Shown piece by piece: positions 8,827-17,822 of a stretch of 55,459 bases of DNA. Origin of the DNA: Isotricha intestinalis (lineage: Eukaryota > Ciliophora > Litostomatea > Vestibuliferida > Isotrichidae). The stretch spans positions 1 through 55,459 of the forward strand of contig JAJJLU010003549.1 of assembly GCA_023807065.1 (NCBI GenBank), read 5' to 3'. The notes beneath the pieces were generated by a model that ran no database searches, was not told the origin of the DNA, and was given only the letters and a program-made list of their open reading frames with translations. Position numbers and translations under genes: made by a program. Numbering within the stretch: the first letter of the stretch is position 1; every line of letters starts with the position of its first letter.

Positions 8827-10860
8827 ATGGAATATACAATTCAAGAAGAAACAATAATGAATAAAGTTTTTGAACAAGCAAATGAAAAATGTAAAAATTT
8901 AGAATCTTTGAAAGATATAAATGAAATTATTAAAAAATATTTTGTTTTAGAAGAAATTTTAATAACTCAAATTAAAATATTAAATAATGATAGTTTAAAA
9001 GATAAAATTTATAATTTATTATATAAAAATTTTTATAAAGAAAATGATTTAAAAGTTTTAAAAGAAAAAAGTGAATATGAAAAAAAGGTAACAAAAGGAT
9101 TTTTTGATTTTTATTTAATTCAAGATATAGAAAAAGAAATAAAAGAAATATTTTATAAAGAAGAAGGAAAAGAATTTGGATTAGAAAAAAAAGATATTTT
9201 AAATAGAATTCAAAAGACAATATTTTTTGAAGCTTTAAATTATACTAAAAATTACATTAATTCTGATATAATTCCAAATTTTCTTTTTTATCCTGTTAAT
9301 AATTTATTAATGTTTAAAATTGAAGAAATATTAATTAATAAATTTCACTTTAAAGTTGAAAAAGATCCTTTTTTATTAAGTGATCATTTTGAATATTTAA
9401 AAACTAAATATAAAGAATTAATTGAAGGAAAAATAGAAATTTTTGATAAATCTATTTTTGATGAAGAAGAAAGAATTTTATTTTTTAAAATTTTAGTTTT
9501 ATGTAATTGGAAATATATAAATAATTCTGAAAATAATAAAAAAATATTTTATAATAATTTAAAAAAATATATTACTTTATTAGGTTTAAAAGAAAAAATT
9601 AATGAAATAATTGGTGAATTTCAGACTATTATTGAAATAAATGATGAAGAAGAAATTAAAAGTGGTATTCAATTAATTAATGATGAAATTTTATTGAAAT
9701 TAAATAATCGTGAAAAATTTTTATTTTTTATTTTCTCTTTTTCTATAATGTTAAATTCACTTTCTTTGATAAATAAAAAAAATGAAAATAAAATGTCTTT
9801 TTTACCTAAAATTAAATGTTCTTCAAAAGAAAGACAATTTTTAATTCATTTATTATTAAATTTTAACGCTACTGAAATTAATTATTATTTAGAAAATGAT
9901 GTATATCAAAATACTTTAAAATTTTATACTAAAATTTTATATGATGAAAAAATAGAAAAAAAAAAAATTATTTATTTTGATGAAATACTAAAATTAATAA
10001 CAGACCTTGCAAAAAAGAAAAATGATGAAAATTTAACTTTAAATGATTTAGAAGTTAATGTGATATCAAATTTTTTAGGAAAATTTATTCAAAAAAAAAA
10101 TGAAATATTTGATTTTCGATATGCCTTAAATCTTCCAATTAAAATTCCATTAAATTTATTTTCAAAAACAAAAACAATACATTCATTTATTAATTATGAT
10201 ATATCAAAATTAAATTTAACTCCATTAAATTTAAGTAAAACATCAACTCAAATTTATTTAATAATAGAAGGAGTATTTTCAAATAAATTATTAAATATTA
10301 ATTCATTATCATATTTTTTATATAAAAATAAAAATGCCAATTGTGATTTTTATATGTATAAATGGCAAACAAATATAAATTCTTCAGATTATTTTTATAA
10401 TAAAAAAGTAGCTAAATTTTATGGAAAATTATTAGCATATATAATAATATCAAGAACAATATTTAAATTTCAATGTATTAATTTAATTGGTTTTTCTTTT
10501 GGTTGCCATGTAATTAAACATTGTTTAATAGAATTAAATAAAATTTATTCAAAAATTGATAATGATGATATTCTAAACGATGTTATTTTTATAGGAGGAG
10601 CCACTGATTTAAATATGGATAAATATCCTAATATTTTAAATAATATTGGTGGAAGAATTATTAATATTTTTTCTGAAAACGATGAACTTTTAAAAGAATA
10701 TAATGAAGATTCTTTAGGATTAAAAGTATTATTTAATAATAGTCTGTATAAAACTTCTCATTCTATTATTAATATTAATTTAAGTTTGAAAATTGTTAAT
10801 CAATATGATTATTTAAATGAAATTACAAGAATTATTAATGAAGAAATTAAATTATATTAA
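8827..10860 (+). CDS. DUF726 (TMCO4-like) alpha/beta-hydrolase
   Basis: A 677-aa protein. The first roughly 450 residues are helical, charged and poorly conserved. The C-terminal ~220 residues match the DUF726 hydrolase pattern: a strand IYLIIEGVFS, a nucleophile elbow GFSFGCHV (Ser at about residue 560), VIFIGGATDLN after it, and IINIFSENDELLK carrying the acid residue. Family members such as human TMCO4 and yeast Yfd4-type proteins are membrane-associated and of unknown substrate. The usual final Gly-His motif before an aromatic appears here as VNQYDYL, so the catalytic His is not evident at the expected place; TSHS about 20 residues earlier is the only nearby His. No strong transmembrane helix is obvious, unlike animal TMCO4. 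Confidence 0.75.
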   Translation: MEYTIQEETIMNKVFEQANEKCKNLESLKDINEIIKKYFVLEEILITQIKILNNDSLKDKIYNLLYKNFYKENDLKVLKEKSEYEKKVTKGFFDFYLIQDIEKEIKEIFYKEEGKEFGLEKKDILNRIQKTIFFEALNYTKNYINSDIIPNFLFYPVNNLLMFKIEEILINKFHFKVEKDPFLLSDHFEYLKTKYKELIEGKIEIFDKSIFDEEERILFFKILVLCNWKYINNSENNKKIFYNNLKKYITLLGLKEKINEIIGEFQTIIEINDEEEIKSGIQLINDEILLKLNNREKFLFFIFSFSIMLNSLSLINKKNENKMSFLPKIKCSSKERQFLIHLLLNFNATEINYYLENDVYQNTLKFYTKILYDEKIEKKKIIYFDEILKLITDLAKKKNDENLTLNDLEVNVISNFLGKFIQKKNEIFDFRYALNLPIKIPLNLFSKTKTIHSFINYDISKLNLTPLNLSKTSTQIYLIIEGVFSNKLLNINSLSYFLYKNKNANCDFYMYKWQTNINSSDYFYNKKVAKFYGKLLAYIIISRTIFKFQCINLIGFSFGCHVIKHCLIELNKIYSKIDNDDILNDVIFIGGATDLNMDKYPNILNNIGGRIINIFSENDELLKEYNEDSLGLKVLFNNSLYKTSHSIININLSLKIVNQYDYLNEITRIINEEIKLY

Positions 10861-10998
10861 TTTAGGGTAAATAATATTTATTTAATTAAAGTAAAAATAT
10901 TATTATTTATTTCTTTTTAATATTATATTTATTTAGAATTTCTAATTATTTTATTTTTTAGTAATTCAGTATAATTATAATTTTACAAAAATAAATAT

Positions 10999-11286
10999 AT
11001 GGAAGAAGTTATTCAACATTTACTTGAAAATGAAGAAAAATTTGAAATTATTTCACAATCATTATTTAAAGATGCAGATACCGGAAATAAACATGTTATT
11101 AAACCTAAAGATTTTAATAAAGTAATTAATGAAATTTCAGATGATTTAAATTTAGAAATGCCTTCTGAAGAAGAGATAAAAAAAATTTTAGATAAAATTG
11201 ATTTAAATAAAGATGGTAAAATTGAATATGATGAATTTAAAACTTTTCTAAGAAATTTATTCAAAGAAATACTTGATGAATGCTAA
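10999..11286 (+). CDS. Small EF-hand calcium-binding protein (95 aa)
   Basis: Short protein with one canonical EF-hand loop, DLNKDGKIEYDEF (about residues 69-81), flanked by amphipathic helices. An upstream helix-loop-helix (KDADTGNKHVIKPKDF) looks like a degenerate EF-hand, giving the usual pair. The loop has D1, N3, D5, K7, E9 and E12 positions consistent with calcium binding. The size and arrangement suit a small calcium sensor related to the ciliate or flagellar EF-hand family, but no specific orthologue is identifiable. It follows the DUF726 gene on the same strand by 138 bases. Confidence 0.75.
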   Translation: MEEVIQHLLENEEKFEIISQSLFKDADTGNKHVIKPKDFNKVINEISDDLNLEMPSEEEIKKILDKIDLNKDGKIEYDEFKTFLRNLFKEILDEC

Positions 11287-11350
11287 TCTTATTTTTTTTA
11301 TTTTCAAAGGTCTATTAAAAATTTTTATTTTTTATTTATTAAAGAATAAA

Positions 11351-11984
11351 AAAATTAATTACAATATTTCTTAATTATTATTTTATAAAAAAATATGAAT
11401 TATAAATATAAAAAGTAAATAATTTATATAATCAATATATTAATTAAAATAGATTATTTGTTTGATGCGTGAAAAATTAACTGTTATATCATTATTTTTA
11501 TTATTAATTCAATAATATTAAAAAAGGTTAAATTTTTATTCATTTTATTAAATCATTTTTTTAATACTTATTCTTTCTAATTATTGTAAAGTTGAATTAA
11601 TTATTATCTATATATGAACTTAAAAAAATGATTAGAATAAATAAAAAAAATAATTAAATTAATATGTTATTAAATTAGAATATTTTTATTAATTATCAAA
11701 CAAAAAAAAATTTAAAAATGAATTCAAATGATTTAAATTTAGAAAAAGAAGAGAATATATCATCTCAATCAAGTATAATATCAGAAAATCAATCAAAAAA
11801 AGATAATATAAAAAATAAAAGAAAAAATAAAAAAAAGGAAAAAGAAGGAATGGTGTTAACTCAAAAATATGTGAATCAAAAATCTCTTTTAAGTGAAATA
11901 AAAAGTATTTCAATCCCAAATTCAGAAGAAGAGAAAAAAGAATTAATAAAAACTTTAAGAATAAATTTAATAGAAATAGATAAT
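11351..11984 (+). repeat. Segmental duplication, copy 1 (truncated)
   Basis: This segment is nearly identical to 15674-16299. Homology begins at the same AATTACAATATTTC-type sequence in both copies and stops abruptly after the codons for IEIDN. The differences are scattered substitutions and small indels, including a 9-base in-frame length difference near the start of the shared coding sequence. It carries the promoter-side sequence and about the first 89 codons of the SLX4-like gene. Confidence 0.9.
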
Positions 11985-12074
11985 ATGTTTCTTAAAATTG
12001 TCTTTCTTTACTTTAAGTTATTATATATATTTTTTGATATTTCACATAATTTTTTCTCAACTTCTTTTCTTTGA
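11718..12074 (+). pseudogene. Truncated duplicate of SLX4-like gene 5' end
   Basis: The first ~89 codons match the start of the gene at 16039, sharing the MVLTQKYVNQKSLLSEIKS motif. After 11984 the sequence is unrelated, and the frame runs ~29 hydrophobic codons to a chance stop at 12072-12074. Codon structure in the shared part is intact, so the copy is young or still constrained. It lacks the SAP-like and C-terminal SLX4 regions and is best seen as a partial gene copy. Confidence 0.7.
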
Positions 12075-12214
12075 ATATTAAATTTTTTATCTAAAAATGT
12101 TCTAATATCTCCTAAATTTTTTTTAATATTTCTTGATTTTTTCTTATTTTTTTTAAAGATTTTATGAGATTAATTCCATTATCTTAAAAATAATGAATAA
12201 TAAAAAAAAAATAA

Positions 12215-13117
12215 ATGTCAACAATAAATTACAATGGTCAAAAGAAAAACGTATTTATTTTTAGTACATTAGATATATTTAAAAGAAAGGTTATAAAATA
12301 ATATTTGATATAGATGAAAAATTGATAAATTATATTCAGATTTGTGCTTTATTAGATGAATCAGAAAAAATTAGTGTTGATGAATCATTCTATCAAAATT
12401 ATATTGTTAGAGAATCTTAAATTAATAGTGTTATGATTGAAATAAACAATAATTCAAATTGAAAAATTAACAAAAGAAGAAACAAAAGATATGAATGAAA
12501 AAGAACTTTTAAACAAAGCCAAATTTTAAAATTAAGTGTAGAAGAAATTTATCAAAAATTTAAAGATTATAATATCAAAATTAAAATGATGAAAAAAATG
12601 AAATATATTATAGAAGAAATAGAAAAAATTAAAGATAAATTATCAAAAATTAAAAAATCAACAAATTACAAATAGAGAATAGAATAACAATGAAATTGAT
12701 AATCAAAATAATCAAGATAAAATTCATTTAAAATCAAAAGAAAATGAAAAGAATAATAATAAACTAAGAGAAAATAAAATTAAGAATAAAGTTCGAACTC
12801 TTAAAAATCATCCTAATTCTTATACTATTAAATCAATTTTAAATCCTTACAATAATACTTTAATTGAGCCTAAAAATAATTTAGTTGATCCTCAAAATAT
12901 TTTAACACTTCAAAATAATTTAAGCAATTCTAAAAATCAAAGAGCTAAAGATCATTTAAAAAAATCTACTCAAAATTTTAAAGATAATAAAAGTTCAGAA
13001 GTTATCTCTGAAAATTCAAAAAATAACAAAATAAATATTACTTTAGAAAATTCTAAAGAACAAAAAAATGTTTTAAGAAATTCTAAAATAAAATTTAAAC
13101 ATGAAAATATGCCATAA
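12215..13117 (+). pseudogene. Decayed Asn/Lys-rich gene
   Basis: Coding-like blocks in different frames are separated by stops and shifts. One block reads GYKIIFDIDEKLINYIQ and on to a TAA near 12418. A lysine-rich coiled segment follows around 12540-12670. The last is a clean 145-codon frame, 12683-13117, with no ATG, preceded directly by TAG. Several interrupting stops sit where Gln would fit the local sequence, which is what C-to-T decay of CAA/CAG gives. The original family is not recognisable. Confidence 0.55.
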
Positions 13118-13304
13118 TCCATCTATTATTTCATGTAAATTATCAAATATTTATTTTTTAAATAATCTTAAAATTAAATATATTAAAATAAGAATATTGA
13201 CTTAATATTAAGATTATATTTTTTTCAAATATGAGATTGTACCCAATGAATACAATCAATTTTTTTTTTAAAAAATGGTTTAAAAATTAAATAAATTAAA
13301 TAAA

Positions 13305-13406
13305 TTATTTATTGTTATCCAAAAAATGAACTACTCCTCCTTTCTCCCGACAAACATCTTTTAATTCAGATTGATTATATTTAGAGTCATCACTATGTAA
13401 TTCACC
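13305..13406 (-). other. In-frame coding-like extension past a TAA stop
   Basis: Directly after the TAA (13407-13409) of the membrane-protein gene, the same frame stays open for 33 more codons to a second TAA at 13305-13307. The predicted tail is GELHSDDSKYNQSELKDV, then CREKGGVVHFLDNNK, richer in G+C and in varied residues than the flanking spacer. It looks like genuine protein sequence cut off by one stop. Readthrough, a recent Gln-to-stop mutation or a sequence error would all explain it. Confidence 0.5.
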
Positions 13407-15161
13407 TTAATCATTTTTAAATATCTTCCATGAACTTAAATAGTAAGAACCGAACATAGAACCACTTATAACAATAATTTTAGCTATCATAAAAACAGTT
13501 ATACCTTGTTTAAAAGTATAATCAGGAATAAAACTTGTTTCATAAAATTTAGGTTTTCCATAATGTCCATGAGTATCACTAGCCCTCCAAAAATATATAT
13601 TACAATAAAGAATAGGAAAAGAATATCCGCAAATTATTTGAACAGTTTTCAATAAATTTATATTATCATTAATTTGTTTATCATATAAATAATCTCCTGA
13701 TATATAATTTTTTCTATTTGTTGCATATATCATTATAATAGTATAAGAACTTAATAATACCGAAAATGGATAAATTAATATAACAGCTATAATAAGTGTC
13801 TCTATTGAGTCAAATTTTTGTCTTTTTCCTGTTGGTTCAGCAGATTTTGTAAAATCATCTTCGGGATCAAAGGTAATTGGAAGTAAAAAATCAGTTATTA
13901 AAACTATACTAAAAGCAATAAAAAGAATAACAAATTTAATAGTACATTTTTTATTCATACTTAATCTCTTTGAATCCTCTTCTTTCTCTTTATCAATTTC
14001 ATGATATAATTTTTTTAATTTATTAATTTTTCTCACTGCTTTTTTAAATTTTCTTATATTATTACTTGGATCAAAATCATCTTTTTTAACTTTGTCATTA
14101 GTATTATCTTCCTTATTTATTTCTATTTGTTTTGTATTATTTTGAAAATCATATTGATTTGAGACTTTTACAGCCATAGTATTATTACTATTAATTTCAG
14201 GTCCTTGAGGATTAATGTTATTATTGATATTAGTATTATTATTATCATTATTATCATTAATATTATTATTATTTGATATATTATTAAAATGTAAATTATT
14301 TTCTTCATTGTTTACTTCGTATCCATATTCTATAACTTTTTCTTTCATTTCTTTATATATTTTTTTAAGATATTCACGGTAATCTGGATGCTTATTTATT
14401 TCAAAAATTTTAGCATCTTTTTTTAATTCATTATAGGAATCATTTACTTTTTTCATATATTTTTCGGTTTTTTCTATTATTTTTATTTTTGAATATCTAA
14501 AATATCTATCTATTTTTAATTGATCTTTTTTTCGTCTATAATCCAAAATTAAATGAATCATAAAAAATCCGACATTTGAATAAATTTTAAGCATTCCAAA
14601 AACATCAAGAATAATTCTAATATAATCCAAAGGCTTATTTCCTAAATTGAAACGTTCTTTATATTTTATTAATATCCCTAAAATTACACCTGCTATAATT
14701 AATCGAACTATTATTATACATAAATGAGTTGGAATTCTTTTCCTTATTCTGCTCCAATAATCAAAAAATTTTTTCCAAATCGAGTAATGGCCACTTTCCA
14801 ACATGGCTATCAATACATTAAATATTAAAAAACCTAAAATTTTATCTAGATATTCAAAAATTTTATAATAAATTGAAATCATATTTACAAATTTTACCAT
14901 TCCTACTTCATTTGAATAAAGTAAATCAAACAAGGATATTACATTTAACATAACAAAAAATGATGAATATATCAAACATAAAACAAATAATGAAAATGAA
15001 AATTGTTTGGCATCTATTCGAAAACACATATATATTATGCAAAGAATTAAACTAACTATATATATGACTAATAAGATTATCCATCTTTCGGTTGTGGAAT
15101 AAATTTCACCCTTAATTTCATCTGAAGCTCCATCAGTTTCATTTAAGGGATTATTGTTCAT
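13407..15161 (-). CDS. Multi-pass membrane protein with central cytosolic linker (584 aa)
   Basis: Residues about 27-47, 53-78, 105-125, 145-165 and 185-205 form an N-terminal bundle of hydrophobic helices. A charged, coiled and Asn-rich cytosolic linker spans about 210-400. Helices at about 405-425, 450-478, 500-520 and 555-575 form a C-terminal bundle. There is no cleavable signal peptide. The two-bundle layout with a coiled central linker resembles LMBR1-type membrane proteins, but no diagnostic motif settles it, so I leave the family open. Composition is more balanced than in most neighbours, which suggests a conserved gene. The gene lies between the two copies of the segmental duplication. 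The frame continues in a coding-like manner past its TAA (13305-13406), so the true C-terminus may be 34 residues longer. Confidence 0.75.
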   Translation of the reverse strand: MNNNPLNETDGASDEIKGEIYSTTERWIILLVIYIVSLILCIIYMCFRIDAKQFSFSLFVLCLIYSSFFVMLNVISLFDLLYSNEVGMVKFVNMISIYYKIFEYLDKILGFLIFNVLIAMLESGHYSIWKKFFDYWSRIRKRIPTHLCIIIVRLIIAGVILGILIKYKERFNLGNKPLDYIRIILDVFGMLKIYSNVGFFMIHLILDYRRKKDQLKIDRYFRYSKIKIIEKTEKYMKKVNDSYNELKKDAKIFEINKHPDYREYLKKIYKEMKEKVIEYGYEVNNEENNLHFNNISNNNNINDNNDNNNTNINNNINPQGPEINSNNTMAVKVSNQYDFQNNTKQIEINKEDNTNDKVKKDDFDPSNNIRKFKKAVRKINKLKKLYHEIDKEKEEDSKRLSMNKKCTIKFVILFIAFSIVLITDFLLPITFDPEDDFTKSAEPTGKRQKFDSIETLIIAVILIYPFSVLLSSYTIIMIYATNRKNYISGDYLYDKQINDNINLLKTVQIICGYSFPILYCNIYFWRASDTHGHYGKPKFYETSFIPDYTFKQGITVFMIAKIIVISGSMFGSYYLSSWKIFKND

Positions 15162-15336
15162 TTTAAATGTTTATTATAGATATTTTTCATTTAATAAATT
15201 AATTATTAGAAAATATATTTTTATGAATTTTTAACTCTTTTTATTGTTGATTAATATTTTTAATTTTTAATTAACATTTAATAAATTTATATTTCCATTT
15301 TCTTTATTTAAAATATAATAATCAATATTATTATTA

Positions 15337-15651
15337 TTATTTTTTATACTCTGGAATTCTTTTGACTATAGATTCCAAAAGATAGGAAAGTAAAGTTTTA
15401 TTTATATTAATTGGATATCTTATATTAAAAATATTAATTTCATTATCAAATTCAAATTTTACTATTGGAAAATCATTATCAATCTCTTTTTCTTCTAAAA
15501 TATTTTTTCCTCCAATTAAAATATTTTCTTTATTAACTTCTTTACTTAAATTAATTAAAGAAACAAAAGCAAAAAATAAATTATTGCTTTTATTATAAAT
15601 ATTAAAAAGATAAAAAACATTAGAATTACTAGTTAAATGAATAATAGAATA
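15337..15651 (-). pseudogene. 3' gene fragment ending at the duplication boundary
   Basis: A 104-codon open frame without a start, ending at TAA 15337-15339. The product has well-formed globular-protein character (for example NLFFAFVSLINL and a FPIVKFEFDNEINIF strand pattern). A short ATG-led frame just upstream (from 15671) is shifted relative to it, and duplicated DNA starts three bases beyond that, at 15674. The upstream part of the gene therefore appears to have been replaced by the duplicated segment. Family unknown. Confidence 0.5.
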
Positions 15652-15673
15652 TCATTATAAAAATTATTCATAT

Positions 15674-16299
15674 AAAATTAATTACAATATTTCTTAATTA
15701 TTTTTTTATAAAAAAATATGAATTATAAATATAAAAAGTAGATAATTTAAATAATCAACATATTAATTAAAATAGATAAATTGTTTGATGCGTTAAATAT
15801 TAACTGTTTTATTATTATTTTTATTATTAATTCAATAATATTAAAAAAGTTAAATATTTATTTATTTTATTAAATCATTTTTTTAATATTTATTCTTTCT
15901 AACTATTGTAAAGTTGAATTAATTATTATCTATTTATGAACTTAAAAAAAATGATTAAAATAAATAAAAAAAATAATTAAATTAATATGTTATTAAATTA
16001 TAATATTTTTATTAATTATCAAATATAAAAATTTAAAAATGAATTCAAATGATTTAAATAAAGAAGAGAATATATCATCTCAATCAAGTATAATATCAGA
16101 AAATCAATCAAAAAAAGATAATATAAAAAATAAAAGAAAAAATAAAAAAAAGGAAAAAGAAGGAATGGTGTTAACTCAAAAATATGTGAATCAAAAATCT
16201 CTTTTAAGTGAAATAAAAAGTATTTCAATCCCAAATTCAGAAGAAGGGAAAAAAGAATTAATAAAAACTTTAAGAATGAATTTAATAGAAATAGATAAT
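15674..16299 (+). repeat. Segmental duplication, copy 2 (source copy)
   Basis: Partner of 11351-11984 in the same orientation, about 4.3 kb apart. This copy continues seamlessly into a full-length gene after the homology stops, so it is probably the source. Confidence 0.9.
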
Positions 16300-17552
16300 G
16301 CAATAAATTTATTATTTAAAAAAAGAAATTATTACAATGAAATAATAAATAGTATAGAAAAAGAATTTATGAAAAAAGAAGAGAAATTAAAAAAAGAAAA
16401 AATAAAAGAAGAAAAATCAAATTTTTTAATAAATGAATTATTAAGTATAAATATTATTAAATTTTATAGTTGAATGAAAATGCGAATGATTTAAATTTCA
16501 AAGGACAAAAAAATAATACAAATTCATTTTATGAATATTCAATTTGTCCTTTTGAAATTTCAAAATTCGCAAAATATAATTTAATAAATTTTAAAAAAGA
16601 TAATTTTTCAAATGAAAAAACAAATAAAGAAGATTCATTTTGTTTATTAAAAGAAAATAAAGAAGAAATAAAAAATGAAAAAATAAGTTATGAAGATTTT
16701 AATAATATGGAATTTTATTCTCAAGGTTGTATTCAATTTAATAATATTAATAATGATTTAAATAATAATATAAATAATTCAAATGATAAAATATATGCTT
16801 TTAAAAGTTTTCATCCAAGTTTAAATTCTGCAATTAAAGAAGTTGAAAATGATGATGAAAAAATGGAAATTGAAGAAGAAAATTCAAATAAAATTATATT
16901 AAAAAAAAAAAAATATAATGAAATCCCTTTAGATGATAATTTAAATGAAAATTATACTTTATTAAAACCTAAAAAATTTTTAAATAAAGATGATAATTTA
17001 AGTAATATAGTTAAAAAGATAAAAAATAAAAAAAATAAATTAAAAATAGAAGAAGAAGAAAATAATAATAATTTAAGTAATAATTTATTAAATCCTTCTG
17101 AATTACCTGATTTACAATTATTAGATCAAGAATCTTTAAAAGAAGAATGTAAAAAATATGGTATTAAATATATTTCTAATAAAAATAATAAGAATTCTCT
17201 TAATGAAATTTATACTTTTTTAACAACTAAAAATTTACCTGATTATTTAAGAAATAATTTAACTAATTTTCTTAATGATAATGCTGAAATGGAATCCAAG
17301 GTTTCAAAAAATTTAAAAAATATTTCTTCTAAAAGTAATGTTAATATTTTTGATGATGAAAAAAAACAACAAATTATTAATATAATTAAAAATAATAAAA
17401 ATTTATGGAGTAAAATTCTTTTATTTAAAACTGTTGATTTAAAAGAAATTAAAGATGTTTTAAATAAAGAAAAAATTATTATTAGTAATTCACATTTAAA
17501 AGAATTTTTAAGTTCATTAGGTGTTATTCTTCCTGGAGGATGGAATAATTAA
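16039..17552 (+). CDS. SLX4-like structure-specific endonuclease scaffold, one intron
   Basis: Two open frames abut at 16470. They join cleanly if a 59-nt intron at 16445-16503 (GTATAAAT...TTTCAAAG) is removed: exon 1 is 16039-16444 and exon 2 is 16504-17552, about 484 aa. The C-terminal 170 residues show a SAP-like segment (LDQESLKEECKKYGIKYI, then LNEIYTFL). The final module is LWSKILLFKTVDLKEIKDVL, then ISNSHLKEFLSSLGV. This matches the conserved C-terminus of SLX4, which binds and activates the SLX1 nuclease for Holliday-junction and flap processing. The N-terminal half is charged, Asn-rich and disordered-looking, normal for SLX4. No UBZ fingers are seen. A 25-nt intron ending at TATAG is out of frame and was rejected. 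The first 89 codons are duplicated at 11718. Confidence 0.6.
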
Positions 17553-17822
17553 ATATTAATTTTTAATATTTTAAAATATTATTATTTTATAAAAAAAATT
17601 TTCTCTTAATTTCTTTATTTTTTAGATATATATAAAGTGAAATTTTCTGAAGAATTAATAGATAATGTTTAAACTTGTTTTTCATAATAAAACAATATAA
17701 ATTCTATATTTTAAATTTATTATCTTTTTAAGTTAAATAATAATTAATTTTTTTTAAATATTATGAAAAAAATTAAAAGAGAAAATTAATTTTAACAATT
17801 AATTTTAAAAAATAAATTGAAA

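Noticed and set aside
12250..12265. A 14-nt intron in the decayed gene at 12215
   Set aside because: GT...AG borders exist, but removal leaves an in-frame TAA and the length is far below the others in the window.
16445..16469. A 25-nt intron in the SLX4-like gene
   Set aside because: Although GT and AG fit, its removal leads to an immediate stop; a 59-nt intron to 16503 keeps the frame.
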